In this document: piece after piece, positions 38,216 through 47,493 of the stretch | Position numbering within the stretch: position 1 is the first letter of the stretch | Layout of the letters: every line of letters begins with the position of its first letter | Source of the DNA: DASYXT01 sp035934555 | Lineage (GTDB): Bacteria; Verrucomicrobiota; Verrucomicrobiia; Limisphaerales; UBA8199 | Reading direction: 5' to 3' | Length of the DNA: 64,000 bases | Assembly: GCA_035934555.1 (NCBI GenBank) | Contig: DASYXT010000030.1 | Coordinates: forward strand, 1-64,000 | Notes under the pieces: model-generated | Database searches by the model: none | What the model was told of the DNA's origin: nothing | What the model saw: the letters and a program-made list of their open reading frames with translations, nothing else | Position numbers and translations under genes: made by a program

Positions 38216-38980
38216 ATGAGTGAATCGGTTGATCTGCGCAAAATCCTCGAGAACTGGCCGTACGACCCCGAGAATGACACGCGATTGGCGCGGGGTGAGG
38301 ACGGCCGGGAGTTCCTGCAAGTGCGCACACCGATGGGTTTGGAGCAATTCGAGCTGGACGGCCGGCCCGACGGCGCCCGGCCACATGGTATGGATTCGGC
38401 CCTCGAGTATTATACCCAAAAACTGGCGCAAGCCCGCGCTGCGGGCAAAGAGGCGGATTTCGACCTGGGGCCGCGTGAATGCAGCGAACTGTTCAACGAG
38501 GGCACACTTTATTATTTCCGATACGTTCGACTTTTCCAGGTGAAGGACTGGATTCGCACCATCCGCGATACCGCCCGCAATCTGCAGGTTTTCGACCTTG
38601 TCCATCGCTACGGGCGCCGGGATGAGGACCGGCAATTCCTGGAAAAATGGCGGCCGTACATTCTGCGGGTCAACGCCAGCGCCGCGATCATGCTGGAATT
38701 ACAAAAGAATGCGTATGACTCGGCTTTGCGCCTGGCCAAAGAAGCCATCGACAAGGTGCAGGCCCTCCAGGAGCAGGACGACGAGACCTTTCAGTTCGAG
38801 CGCGACCGTTCTATTACTGCGCTGGGCGAGTTGGCCTCGCAAATCGAAAAAAATCGGCCGTTATCCGAACTCCAACGGCTCGAGCACCAGTTGCAGCGGG
38901 CCATCGAGCGGCAGGAATTCGAGCGCGCGGCCCAGCTCCGCGATCGCATCCGCAGCTTGAGGCAGCAGCAGACGTGCTGA
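38216..38980 (+). CDS. UvrB/UvrC-motif protein
   Basis: A 254-residue soluble protein. The last 36 residues are a UVR motif (LEHQLQRAIERQEFERAAQL, RDRIRSLR), the UvrB-UvrC interaction hairpin also found in stress regulators such as McsA. The N-terminal 200 residues are not recognised: helical, with repeated aromatic and basic positions (FRYVRLFQVKDWIRTIRDTA) and LNEGTL-like segments. No nuclease or helicase motif is present, so a repair role cannot be claimed. Its stop abuts the stop of the convergent YqgE gene. Confidence 0.75.
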   Translation: MSESVDLRKILENWPYDPENDTRLARGEDGREFLQVRTPMGLEQFELDGRPDGARPHGMDSALEYYTQKLAQARAAGKEADFDLGPRECSELFNEGTLYYFRYVRLFQVKDWIRTIRDTARNLQVFDLVHRYGRRDEDRQFLEKWRPYILRVNASAAIMLELQKNAYDSALRLAKEAIDKVQALQEQDDETFQFERDRSITALGELASQIEKNRPLSELQRLEHQLQRAIERQEFERAAQLRDRIRSLRQQQTC

Positions 38981-39535
38981 TTAATTCAGCGACACATCCT
39001 CGGGCATCTGCGCCAGTAGCCTGTACTTGCCCCCTTTTTCCCGCAGCACTTTCTGCCACAACTCCTCGGGCCCGGTATCGAACACCAGGTCGAGCGTGGC
39101 CGGGTGGGTCAGCCAGGCCTTCCGTTTCATTTCGTCTTCCAATTGGCCGGGACTCCAACCCGCGTAGCCGGCGAAGAGCTTCACCTTGCGCATTGGGGAA
39201 AACGACTCGCCCAACTCCACCAGCGTATCCAACGAATGCCCGAGGGTAAGGTTCGGAATGACATTGGCATCCGGGATGAACGAATCGGTATGCAAGAAAC
39301 TCAGTGCCGAAGGCTGGACCGGGCCGCCCAGAAACAGCGGACAGGTCTTCAGGGTTTCGGGCAGGTCGGCGACGATCATGTCCCCGGCGTGTGAGCCCGT
39401 CGCACGGTTCAATACCAGCCCGAACGCACCTTCGGCGTCGTGCTGGCAAATCAGCACGACCGTGCGCTGGAAAAACGAACCGCGCAACTGGCCGCTGTCC
39501 AGCAGCAACTGGCCTTTCAAGAATTTGTCTGCCAT
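38981..39535 (-). CDS. YqgE/AlgH family protein (UPF0301)
   Basis: A 184-residue protein with the complete UPF0301 pattern: FLKGQLLLDSGQLRGSFFQR, TVVLICQHDAEGAFGLVLNR, FLGGPVQPSALSFLH, KLFAGYAGWSPGQLEDEM and the closing W residue region. Crystal structures exist for the family, but its biochemical role is unsettled; AlgH was named as an alginate regulator in Pseudomonas. Length is normal. It is divergent from the large DUF1549 gene, with a 284-bp gap that holds promoter-like DNA. Confidence 0.92.
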   Translation of the reverse strand: MADKFLKGQLLLDSGQLRGSFFQRTVVLICQHDAEGAFGLVLNRATGSHAGDMIVADLPETLKTCPLFLGGPVQPSALSFLHTDSFIPDANVIPNLTLGHSLDTLVELGESFSPMRKVKLFAGYAGWSPGQLEDEMKRKAWLTHPATLDLVFDTGPEELWQKVLREKGGKYRLLAQMPEDVSLN

Positions 39536-39694
39536 ACCCTACCAGTTCTATGTGTCCAGGCTTGCCCTGCTGCAATTTGGAATTAAAACCGCCGGGTGTC
39601 AAAGCCGGTTCAGAGGACTGCCGGTTCAGCAGTGGCCGGAGGTCAGAGGGTCAGAAGTCCGCCGCCTCGGGGAACCCGAGCGGCTGAGATCCGA

Positions 39695-39743
39695 TCCGCG
39701 CTCCGCGTTCCCCCCTTGACATTTATTGGTTGAATAATACTCA
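39695..39743 (+). promoter_or_regulatory. Promoter candidate with repeat fragment
   Basis: TCCGCGCTCCGCG (39695-39707) matches the end of the palindromic repeat but has no partner arm. It is followed by TTGACA (39716-39721) and an AT-rich stretch with TACTCA at 16-bp spacing and CATAAT slightly further. It would serve the DUF1549 gene at 39820. Confidence 0.35.
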
Positions 39744-39819
39744 TAATAAAGCGTCCTTTTGAACGTCACCGCCGTTGTCAGGCTCCGCCAGGAGTTTGCC
39801 CGTGGAGCGGAGTCAACGT

Positions 39820-42800
39820 ATGCGCCCGAGTTCCAACGCACCGGAAGCAGGCCCTTCGGGCTTACCTCAGCGGCACCATGTATCAGCCTGGTTTGCGGGG
39901 GCAATGGCACTGGCGATTGGAGTGCCGTGGGGAACCTTCTCCGTCGTGGCCGCCCCCGCCGGACTGCCTCCGGCGGCAACCCGCCCGGTGGATTTCGCCA
40001 AAGACGTCCAGCCGCTGCTCGCCGAACATTGTTACTCCTGCCACGGCCCTGAGAAACAGAAGGGGGATTTGCGCTGGGATGAGCGGACTAGCGCGTTCAA
40101 GACCGGTGAGCACGGCCCGATTATCGTGCCCGGCAACAGCGGGAGCAGCCGGGTGCTGACGCTGGTTGCGGGCCTGGACCCCGAAACGGTGATGCCGCCC
40201 AAAGGCGAGCGGTTGACCGCCGCGCAAATCGGCTTGTTGCGGGCGTGGATTGAGCAAGGGGCCGTTTGGCCGGATAGCCTCGCGGTCGCGCCCGACCCGC
40301 GGCGTAATCACTGGGCATTTAAACCTCCCGTGCGACCGGTCGTGCCCAAAACCCATAATCGTAAATGGCCACGCAACCCGATTGATGCGTTCGTCCTCGC
40401 CCGGTTAGAGAAGGAACATTGGCAACCGGCGCCGGAAGCAGACCGGGCGACCTTGCTACGGCGCTTGAGCCTCGACTTGACCGGGTTGCCGCCCACGCTT
40501 ACCGAGTTGGATGCGTTTCTGGCGGACCGCGCGCCAGGCGCCTACGAACGCCAGGTCGAGCGCTTGCTGGCGTCGCCGCATTATGGTGAACGCTGGGGGC
40601 GCCATTGGCTGGATGTCGCCCGCTACGCGGATACCAATGGCTACGAAAAGGACCAGCCACGCTCGATTTGGCCTTATCGCGATTGGGTGATCCGCGCGTT
40701 GAACAGTGACCTGCCTTTCGATCAATTCATTATCGACCAGCTTGCCGGGGATTTGCTGCCCAACCCCACGCTGGACCAGCGCGTCGCCACCGGCTTTTTA
40801 CGCAATTCAGTTTTAAACCAGGAGGGCGGGATCGAACCGGAGCAATTTCGCGTCGAGGCCTTGGTTGATCGCGTCGATACGCTGGGCAAAGCCTGCCTGG
40901 GTTTGACCCTCAATTGTTGCCAGTGCCACAATCACAAGTTCGATCCCTTCACGCAAAAGGAGTACTACCAGCTTTTCGCGTTCCTGAACAATGACAACGA
41001 AGCGTTCGCCGAAGTGCCGACGGCGGAGGATGTGACCAAGCGGGCGGAAATCGTTCTTAAGGTTCAAGAGCTCGAAGACAAAGCCATCAAGGATACGACA
41101 AACCTGCCCGCGCGGATGGCAGCCTGGGAACAGAGCCTGGCGACACCGCAGGAGAATTGGACGGTACTCCAGCCGAAGGACTGGTTCAACTTCGCGACCA
41201 AATTCGAGAAGCAACCGGATGGCTCATTGCTCGGCGGAGGTGACCTCCAACTCGGCAGCGTCATGCATGTGTGGTATGAAACGCAGGCGACTAATCTCAC
41301 CGGTCTGCGCCTGGAGGCCCTGACGAACGATAACTTGATGTATGGCGGCCCGGGCCAGCGCGGACGCGGCAGCTTTTTGCTGAAGGAACTCACCGTGCGC
41401 GCCTGGCCGCTGGTCAATCCGACCTTGACCAACCAGGTCAAAATCCGCCGCGCGGTTGCCGACGAGGAAGCGCCCGGTTTGGGCATCGACAAAGCAATTG
41501 ATGGGGATAACGACAAAGGCGGGTGGACTCCGACCCGCACCATCGAACGCAGGAATCAAAACCACTATGCCGCGTTCGAATTCGCGGAGCCGCTCGGTTT
41601 TCCCGGCGGGACGTGTTTCGAGGTCACCCTGCATGAGACCTGGGATGACCAGACCAAACTGGATTGCCATGAGTTGGGGTGCTTCCGTTTTAGCGCGACC
41701 ACAAACGCAGGCCCACTCACCGTTGATCCCTTAACTCCGGCCGAGCGACAGTTGCTGCCGATTCCCGCCGCGCAGCGCACGCCCGACCAGGAGCGAACGC
41801 TCTTTAGTGTCTTCCGTCTGCACGATTCGGGTTTTGCCGAATTGAACAAGCAAATTGACGAACTGTGGAGCCAGTGGCCCTATCCGCCGACCACGCTGGT
41901 GCTCCGCGCGCGCGCCCAACCTCGGGTCACGCACCTGTTCACCCGCGGCGACCGCCTGCGGCCCGCCGAGGTGGTCACTCCCGCAACCCCGGCGGTGTTG
42001 AATCCGTTTCCAACCGATGCGCCCCGCAACCGGCTGGGGTTGGCGCGCTGGATCGTCGCTCGGCGCAGCCCGACCACCGCCCGAGCGGCTGTCAACCGGA
42101 TTTGGCAGGAGTATTTTGGGCTAGGCCTGGTGACTACCCCTGAGGATTTCGGCACCCGCGTCGAGACACCTTCTCACCCTGAGTTACTGGACTGGCTGGC
42201 TTGCGAACTGATGGAGCCAACGGTGGAAATCGACGGAACAGTCGCGCCGGCCTGGAGTTTGAAACACATCCACCGGCTGATCGTCACCTCGGCCACTTAC
42301 CGGCAATCCTCGCGAGTTACGCCGGACGCCTATGCGCGCGACCAATTTGATCGGCTGCTCGAGCGGGCGCCCCGGGTGCGCGTCGATGGCGAAGTGGTGC
42401 AGGACATCGCGCTGGCAGTCAGCGGACTTTTGAGCCCAAAGATCGGCGGCCCGAGTGTCTATCCGCCGATCCCCGCCAGCGTCGGCGATACGGTATATGG
42501 CGGCTTTTCCTGGCCCGAGAGCAAAGGAGACGAGCGCTTTCGGCGTGGGCTCTATACGTTTTGGAAGCGGTCACTGCCTTTCCCCTCGCTCAGCGCGTTT
42601 GATGTGCCATCCGGCGAGACGTCCTGTCCGCGGCGTGCCCGCTCGAACACGCCTCTGCAGGCGCTGACGACGCTCGATGAAAAGACGTTTGTCGAGGCGG
42701 CGCAGGCCCTGGCGATGCGCGTGTTGAAAGAGGGCGGCACCAACGAAGTCACCCGGGCCGATTTCGCGTTCCGCCTCTGCACAGCGCGGCTGCCCACCGC

Positions 42801-42996
42801 GTCGGAACTGGATGCACTGCTGAAATTCTGGCGTCAGCAATATGCCCATTTCGAGAACGATACCGCCGATGCGGTCGAGGTGGCGCTGCCCGACCCGGGG
42901 AAATTGCCACCGGCCGTCAACCTTCACCAGGCCGCGGCGTGGGCCATGGTGAGCCGGGCGCTGCTGAACCTGGATGAGACAATCACCCGCGAATGA
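39820..42996 (+). CDS. Cytochrome-c-like DUF1549/DUF1553 protein
   Basis: A 1058-residue exported protein of the Planctomycetes-Verrucomicrobia type. A signal/membrane segment (about 20-46) precedes a PSCyt1 heme-binding motif CYSCH (C71, C74, H75). DUF1549 follows (ERWGRHWLDVARYADTNGYE, then CCQCHNHKFDP), a carbohydrate-binding-like middle, and DUF1553 (NRLGLARWIVA, RAAVNRIWQEYFG, SNTPLQALTTLDE). The ATG at 39820 has GGAG at correct spacing; a TTG at 39775 is the alternative. These proteins are encoded with DUF1501 partners, as here 8 bp downstream, and are linked to polysaccharide degradation loci. The enzymatic role remains unknown. Confidence 0.92.
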   Translation: MRPSSNAPEAGPSGLPQRHHVSAWFAGAMALAIGVPWGTFSVVAAPAGLPPAATRPVDFAKDVQPLLAEHCYSCHGPEKQKGDLRWDERTSAFKTGEHGPIIVPGNSGSSRVLTLVAGLDPETVMPPKGERLTAAQIGLLRAWIEQGAVWPDSLAVAPDPRRNHWAFKPPVRPVVPKTHNRKWPRNPIDAFVLARLEKEHWQPAPEADRATLLRRLSLDLTGLPPTLTELDAFLADRAPGAYERQVERLLASPHYGERWGRHWLDVARYADTNGYEKDQPRSIWPYRDWVIRALNSDLPFDQFIIDQLAGDLLPNPTLDQRVATGFLRNSVLNQEGGIEPEQFRVEALVDRVDTLGKACLGLTLNCCQCHNHKFDPFTQKEYYQLFAFLNNDNEAFAEVPTAEDVTKRAEIVLKVQELEDKAIKDTTNLPARMAAWEQSLATPQENWTVLQPKDWFNFATKFEKQPDGSLLGGGDLQLGSVMHVWYETQATNLTGLRLEALTNDNLMYGGPGQRGRGSFLLKELTVRAWPLVNPTLTNQVKIRRAVADEEAPGLGIDKAIDGDNDKGGWTPTRTIERRNQNHYAAFEFAEPLGFPGGTCFEVTLHETWDDQTKLDCHELGCFRFSATTNAGPLTVDPLTPAERQLLPIPAAQRTPDQERTLFSVFRLHDSGFAELNKQIDELWSQWPYPPTTLVLRARAQPRVTHLFTRGDRLRPAEVVTPATPAVLNPFPTDAPRNRLGLARWIVARRSPTTARAAVNRIWQEYFGLGLVTTPEDFGTRVETPSHPELLDWLACELMEPTVEIDGTVAPAWSLKHIHRLIVTSATYRQSSRVTPDAYARDQFDRLLERAPRVRVDGEVVQDIALAVSGLLSPKIGGPSVYPPIPASVGDTVYGGFSWPESKGDERFRRGLYTFWKRSLPFPSLSAFDVPSGETSCPRRARSNTPLQALTTLDEKTFVEAAQALAMRVLKEGGTNEVTRADFAFRLCTARLPTASELDALLKFWRQQYAHFENDTADAVEVALPDPGKLPPAVNLHQAAAWAMVSRALLNLDETITRE

Positions 42997-43004
42997 CCTG
43001 ATTT

Positions 43005-44456
43005 ATGCAACTGGCAGATGAGCTCCGCTCGGAATATGCGCGTTTAGTAACCCGGCGTTGGTTTTTTCGCCAATGCGGTGTCGGGCTGGCCGGCATGGCG
43101 TTGGGCAGCCTGCTGGACGGGCCGAAAGCCTTTGGCGGCACACCGCCTGCCCCGGCCTCGCCGCTGGCACCTCGCGCCCCGCATTTCAAACCCAAAGCAA
43201 AGCGGGTAATATACTTGTTCATGGGCGGGGCGCCGAGCCAGCTCGATCTGTTCGATTACAAGCCGACGCTGGCGAAGTACAACGGCAAACCCGTGCCCCC
43301 GGGCGTGGTCATGGGCCAGAAATACGCGTTCATCAAACCGGATGCGGCGCTTTATGCCAGCGAATTCAAATTCGCTAAACACGGCGCGTGCGGCGCGGAA
43401 TTATCGGAAACCTTGCCGCATCTCGCCGAGGTGGTCGATGATATCACCATCATCCGTTCGATGACGACCGACTCCTTCAACCACGCTCCCGGTCAGATTT
43501 TTATGCAGACGGGCGCGACCCAGTTCGGCCGGCCATGCTTCGGGTCATGGGTGCTTTATGGCCTGGGGAGCGAGGCGGAGAATTTGCCGGGATTTGTCGT
43601 GATGAACTCTGCCAACGGGTTGAGCGGCGGCGTCGCGCTGTACGGGAATGGCTTTCTGCCGACGGTCTATCAAGGCGTGCCTTTCCGCAAAACGGGCGAC
43701 CCGGTGCTATTCCTGTCCAATCCGGCGGGAGTGAGCCCGGCGATGCAGCGCCAAACTCTGGACCTGATCAAGGAATTGAATCAAAAGCATCTGGGGGCGG
43801 TGGGTGACCCCGAGATCGCGACGCGTATCAATTCGTTTGAAATGGCCTACCGGATGCAAACCAGCGCGCCGGAGCTGATGGATATCAGCAAGGAATCGCC
43901 CGAGACGCTGAAGATGTACGGCGCCGAGCCAGGCAAGCCGTCTTTCGCCATGAACTGTTTGCTGGCGCGGCGTCTCATCGAGCGCGGCGTGCGGTTCGTG
44001 CAACTATTTCATGAGAGCTGGGATCACCACACCGAGGTTGTCAAAGGCATCAAGGAACAGACGGGCTTGACCGACCAGGCCAGCGCCGCGCTCATCAAAG
44101 ATCTCAAACAGCGCGGGCTGCTCGATGATACCCTCGTCTTATGGGGCGGCGAATTTGGCCGCACGCCCATGGTCGAGAGCAATCCCGACGCCGGGCGCAA
44201 GCTGGGCCGGGACCACCATCCGCAGGCGTTCTCGATGTGGCTGGCCGGCGGCGGCATTAAGCCCGGCCAAACCATTGGCGAGACCGATGACTTGGGATTT
44301 CACGTTACGAAAGACATGGTGCAGGTGCACGACCTGCACGCGACTCTGCTGCACTTGTTGGGGTTCGATCACACACGCCTTACTTATCGCTTTCAAGGCC
44401 GCGATTTCCGGCTGACGGATGTCGCCGGCGAAGTTGTGCCGAGTTTGTTGGCATAA
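43005..44456 (+). CDS. DUF1501 protein, Tat-exported
   Basis: A 483-residue protein of the alkaline-phosphatase/sulfatase-like superfamily. A twin-arginine signal ([15 protein letters not shown], residues about 16-30) predicts export in folded form. Downstream are [55 protein letters not shown] and [17 protein letters not shown], segments that carry the Asp/His metal ligands of the fold. It follows the DUF1549/DUF1553 gene by 8 bp; this pairing is near universal in the phylum and suggests joint function in the periplasm. Activity not established. Confidence 0.92.
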   Translation: MQLADELRSEYARLVTRRWFFRQCGVGLAGMALGSLLDGPKAFGGTPPAPASPLAPRAPHFKPKAKRVIYLFMGGAPSQLDLFDYKPTLAKYNGKPVPPGVVMGQKYAFIKPDAALYASEFKFAKHGACGAELSETLPHLAEVVDDITIIRSMTTDSFNHAPGQIFMQTGATQFGRPCFGSWVLYGLGSEAENLPGFVVMNSANGLSGGVALYGNGFLPTVYQGVPFRKTGDPVLFLSNPAGVSPAMQRQTLDLIKELNQKHLGAVGDPEIATRINSFEMAYRMQTSAPELMDISKESPETLKMYGAEPGKPSFAMNCLLARRLIERGVRFVQLFHESWDHHTEVVKGIKEQTGLTDQASAALIKDLKQRGLLDDTLVLWGGEFGRTPMVESNPDAGRKLGRDHHPQAFSMWLAGGGIKPGQTIGETDDLGFHVTKDMVQVHDLHATLLHLLGFDHTRLTYRFQGRDFRLTDVAGEVVPSLLA

Positions 44457-44548
44457 GGCGCGCATCGAGGAGACGGACGCGGCAGCGACGATTGAAAGGT
44501 GCGGCGTTGTGCGTTGCGCCGGTGTTCCAGCCGATATATGATGATCGC

Positions 44549-44926
44549 ATGGCCGTGGTGACCATCGAATTGCCAACCCAGCAGACGCAGACCCGGTTCA
44601 ACCTGCGCCGCTGGTCGGAGTTGCTGGCTGACGCCGAACTGGCGATGTTCGAAGGCCGCGTCGAGACCGACCGCCATGGCCACATTATCATGAGCCCTCC
44701 TCCCGCTGCGGCCCACGGCAGTTTTCAATCCGAGAGCGCTTTTCTGCTTCGGACTTTGATGTGGAAGGAACGTGTGCTGACAGAATGCCCTATCTCGACC
44801 GCCGATGGCGTAAAAGCCGCCGATGTGGCCTGGGCCTCGCCGTCTCCAAGGCGGGCGCGCGGCCACTACGCGTGTCGCGGCTTTGCCCCGCGTTTCCGAA
44901 AAGGGTGCGATTACAGTAAATTTTGA
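44549..44926 (+). pseudogene. Truncated Uma2-family endonuclease remnant
   Basis: The 125-residue product matches the N-terminal half of Uma2 (restriction-endonuclease-like) proteins: FNLRRWSELLADAELAMFEG, RHGHIIMSPPPAAAHGSFQS and CPISTADGVKAADVAWASP. The match stops near 44840, exactly before the catalytic core (the PEICVEVLSPSN region and downstream E-x-K) would appear. It is replaced by an unrelated R-rich tail of 26 residues. With no active-site residues it is likely a gene remnant. Another frame stays open from about 44842 and ends TGA overlapping the next gene's ATG. Confidence 0.72.
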
Positions 44927-44929
44927 AGC

Positions 44930-45208
44930 ATGAAGAGCGCTTACGAATTGGCTATGGAACGACTGAACAAGTCGTCGCCAACCATTAAACTCACGGACGA
45001 ACAAAAAAGGCAGTTGGCGGACCTGGATTCCCAGTGTGCGGCCAAGATTGCCGAACGCGAGCTGCTGCTCGAGGGCGAGATTGCCAAAGCGCAAAACAAG
45101 GGCGACCTCGAGGCGCTCGAACAGCTACAGAAACAACTCGTCAGCGATCGCAAATCTCTTCGCGCCGACTTCGATGAGAAGAAGGAAAAAGTGCGGCAAC
45201 AGAAGTGA
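44930..45208 (+). CDS. Small coiled-coil protein, unknown
   Basis: A 92-residue, highly charged protein with heptad-like spacing across most of its length (LTDEQKRQLADLDSQCAAKI, EALEQLQKQLVSDRKSL), predicted to be one long helix or helical pair. The start MKSAYELAMERLNKSSPTIK is well formed. I recognise no family with a known role; short proteins of this composition occur in several Verrucomicrobia and Planctomycetes. It begins 3 bp after the Uma2 remnant and is convergent with the NUDIX gene. Confidence 0.65.
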   Translation: MKSAYELAMERLNKSSPTIKLTDEQKRQLADLDSQCAAKIAERELLLEGEIAKAQNKGDLEALEQLQKQLVSDRKSLRADFDEKKEKVRQQK

Positions 45209-45285
45209 ACCGAGGCCCGAACTGTAGCCGTATGCCGGTTGCAAACCTGCCATACAGCGGCTTGAAGAGCTGTGCGGCCCAAAAA

Positions 45286-45846
45286 CTACGCCGGCGGCAG
45301 ACGGCCTTGTTGCCAGAGCTCGAAATAGTAGAGAGCAACCACCACCAGTGAGTGGCGAATCTTGCCCGCCGCGACGAGGTCCGGCACTTCCGCCGTCGGC
45401 ACCAGGCGCGTCTGCAAGTCCTCACTATGATCAAACTGCACCGGGTGCAGGCAGCGGCAGTTCTGCACCAGCACGGTGTAACAGATATTGCTCATGATGG
45501 CCGGATTGGCGAACACCTCGCCCAGGCGCCGTGGGTTCTGGCCCTCATAGCCGGTTTCCTCACGCAGTTCGCGCAAGCCAGCGGCTTCCGGCGTGGCATC
45601 CTGTGGGTCCATGACGCCCCCGGGGATTTCCAGTTCGATGGTGCCGGCGCCGTGGCGATACTGCTCGATCATTACCAGTTGCCGCTCCGCAGTCAGCGCG
45701 ATCACGTTTACCCAGTTAGGACAATCCAGCACGATAAACTCGTGCTCCTGTTGCGTGCGCGGCGAGATCAACCGATCGGCGCGGATGCTGAAAATGCGGA
45801 AATCGCCGGCGGGGCGGGAACCAAGTTTTTGCCACGGGCGCAGCAT
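45286..45846 (-). CDS. NUDIX hydrolase, ADP-ribose pyrophosphatase type
   Basis: A 186-residue protein with a full NUDIX box in GGVMDPQDATPEAAGLRELR followed by EETGYEG (G-x5-E-x7-REL-x-EE-x-G). The preceding QYRHGAGTIELEIPGG segment is typical of ADP-ribose/nucleoside-diphosphate-sugar pyrophosphatases of the NudF-like group, which recycle ADP-ribose in the cytosol. Its ATG follows the upstream gene's stop by one base, so the pair is an operon. Substrate specificity is inferred. Confidence 0.9.
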   Translation of the reverse strand: MLRPWQKLGSRPAGDFRIFSIRADRLISPRTQQEHEFIVLDCPNWVNVIALTAERQLVMIEQYRHGAGTIELEIPGGVMDPQDATPEAAGLRELREETGYEGQNPRRLGEVFANPAIMSNICYTVLVQNCRCLHPVQFDHSEDLQTRLVPTAEVPDLVAAGKIRHSLVVVALYYFELWQQGRLPPA

Positions 45847-45847
45847 A

Positions 45848-46042
45848 TCAGAACCCCTTGGCCTGGGCAGCCCATCCCTGCCGCATCAACCCGAGCAGAT
45901 GTTCGAGCGCTTCCTCATAGCTGCGGTGTTTCTCCTGTGCCAACTGCCGCGCCCGCTTGTCGAGCTGTGCTGCCATCCCGTCGGATTTATCCTGGGGGCA
46001 ACCTAGGGCTGCCAAGACCGCGGCTAGTTCTTTGAGCTCCAT
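45848..46042 (-). CDS. Small helical protein upstream of NUDIX
   Basis: A 64-residue protein with two predicted helices (ELAAVLAALG, then SDGMAAQLDKRARQLAQEKH and YEEALEHLLGLMRQG). I know no family. Its stop is one base before the NUDIX start, a spacing that indicates translational coupling and supports it as a real gene. Possibly a regulator or chaperone of its partner; there is no direct evidence. Confidence 0.6.
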   Translation of the reverse strand: MELKELAAVLAALGCPQDKSDGMAAQLDKRARQLAQEKHRSYEEALEHLLGLMRQGWAAQAKGF

Positions 46043-46128
46043 CGTTCGAGAAATCCTGCTTCCACGCCAAAATCGCCAGTTGCCCGGGCTGATTCACCCC
46101 GGCAGCCATGCTCTTTGGCGCACCGCGG

Positions 46129-46647
46129 CTACGCGGCTGGACCAATGCGGATGCTTTCGACCCCAACGCGGCTCAGCGGTTTGCTCTTCTCGCCGCCACT
46201 GCCGGATGTGACCGCCGTGTTGCCAATTTGTTCCAGGACTTCGTCACCGCGAACCAGTTGGCCGAAAGCAGTGTACTTACGGTCCAGAAACGAAGCATCG
46301 GCGAGGCAGATGAAGAATTGGCTGCCGGCGGAATCGGGGTCGCTCGAGCGAGCCATGGAAATCACGCCGCGTTGGTGCGAGCGGTCATTGAATTCGGCTT
46401 TGATGTGGTGGCCCGGGCCGCCGGTGCCCCAGGAGCTTTCCTTAGCGGGGTCTTTAGTCAGCGGATCGCCACCCTGCACCATGAATCCCTTCACGATGCG
46501 ATGGAACGCGGTGCCGTCGTAGAAACCCTTTTGAGCGAGGGTTTTGAAATTCTCGACCGTCTTGGGGGCGACCTCCGGCCATAATTCGACAGTGATTTCC
46601 CCGGCACTGGTCTTGATGATCGCAACCTCCCTGGCTGGATTACTCAT
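46129..46647 (-). CDS. Cyclophilin-type peptidyl-prolyl isomerase, cytosolic form
   Basis: A 172-residue cyclophilin without a signal peptide. The active-site sequence is intact: ENFKTLAQKGFYDGTAFHRI with the catalytic arginine in FHRIVKGFMVQGGDP, then GVISMARSSDPDSAGSQFFI with the Gln-Phe-Phe motif. It catalyses proline cis-trans isomerisation in folding. Its nearest relative is the gene immediately upstream, which shares almost every core motif, so the two are tandem paralogues; this one appears cytosolic and the other exported. Spacing is 17 bp. Confidence 0.93.
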   Translation of the reverse strand: MSNPAREVAIIKTSAGEITVELWPEVAPKTVENFKTLAQKGFYDGTAFHRIVKGFMVQGGDPLTKDPAKESSWGTGGPGHHIKAEFNDRSHQRGVISMARSSDPDSAGSQFFICLADASFLDRKYTAFGQLVRGDEVLEQIGNTAVTSGSGGEKSKPLSRVGVESIRIGPAA

Positions 46648-46664
46648 AATTTGTGTGGCAGTGC

Positions 46665-47285
46665 TTACTTAATCGAATCGGCGGGCACGATTTGGATGCT
46701 CTTGATTTCCACCCGCTGCGTGGGCTTGCTCCGCTCGCCAAAAGCATTCGCGGTGACCGGCGTGTCGGAGATCTTCTTCAGCACGTCGTCGCCCTTGATC
46801 AACTTTCCGAAGGCGGTGTACTGGTGGTCGAGGCCCGCGGCGCGAGCGTTGCAGATGAAGAACTGGCTGCCGGCGGAATCCGGATCGCTGGAGCGCGCCA
46901 TGGAGATGACGCCAAATTCATGGGGCCGGTCGTTGAACTCGGCTTTAATCGTATAACCGGGGCCGCCCTGCCCGAAACTCGCTTCCTTCGAGGGGTCCTT
47001 TGTATTGGGGTCGCCGCCCTGAATCATGAACCCTTTGATAATTCGGTGAAATGAGGTGCCGTCGTAAAATCCTTTGCGCGCCAGGGTCTTGAAATTCTCG
47101 ACCGTCTTGGGGGCGACCTCAGGCCAGAATTGGATGACCATATCACCATCAGTCGTGTGAATGACAGCGACTTCATTGGCCGAGGCGGTCTTGCCAGCCT
47201 GGGTTTCGGGCTTGGAATCGGCGGCGCGAGCTGCGACCAGGCCCAGAGCCACACCCGCCGTGCACAATGCAATCAATAACTTCAT
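46665..47285 (-). CDS. Cyclophilin-type peptidyl-prolyl isomerase, exported form
   Basis: A 206-residue cyclophilin with a signal peptide (MKLLIALCTAGVALGLVAARA), chosen as start over an upstream GTG at 47324 that would hide it. Active-site segments: FKTLARKGFYDGTSFHRI, KGFMIQGGDPNTKDPSKE, SMARSSDPDSAGSQFFIC. The expected location is the periplasm, where it would assist folding of exported proteins. It heads an apparent run with the cytosolic paralogue, a small helical protein and the NUDIX gene. Confidence 0.93.
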   Translation of the reverse strand: MKLLIALCTAGVALGLVAARAADSKPETQAGKTASANEVAVIHTTDGDMVIQFWPEVAPKTVENFKTLARKGFYDGTSFHRIIKGFMIQGGDPNTKDPSKEASFGQGGPGYTIKAEFNDRPHEFGVISMARSSDPDSAGSQFFICNARAAGLDHQYTAFGKLIKGDDVLKKISDTPVTANAFGERSKPTQRVEIKSIQIVPADSIK

Positions 47286-47493
47286 AATTCGCGAAAATCT
47301 TCCATAAGCTGCGAACGATGTCACGCCCGGATTTCACAGGCCAGACGGCTCGCGAAGGATCGCGACAAATCGAATTGCCTCCGAGCGATAGGCCCGGCCG
47401 CAAGCTCCGCCTTGGCCCACTTGCAAATTATGCGCTCAGGCGTACTGTAGCGATAGTTACCACCGGATTCGTCAAGCGCTCGGTGTCTGATCT

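Noticed and set aside
37115..38635. A 506-codon minus-strand frame
   Set aside because: It crosses three better supported genes (zinc ribbon, DUF2721, start of the UVR protein) in another frame and shows no domain.
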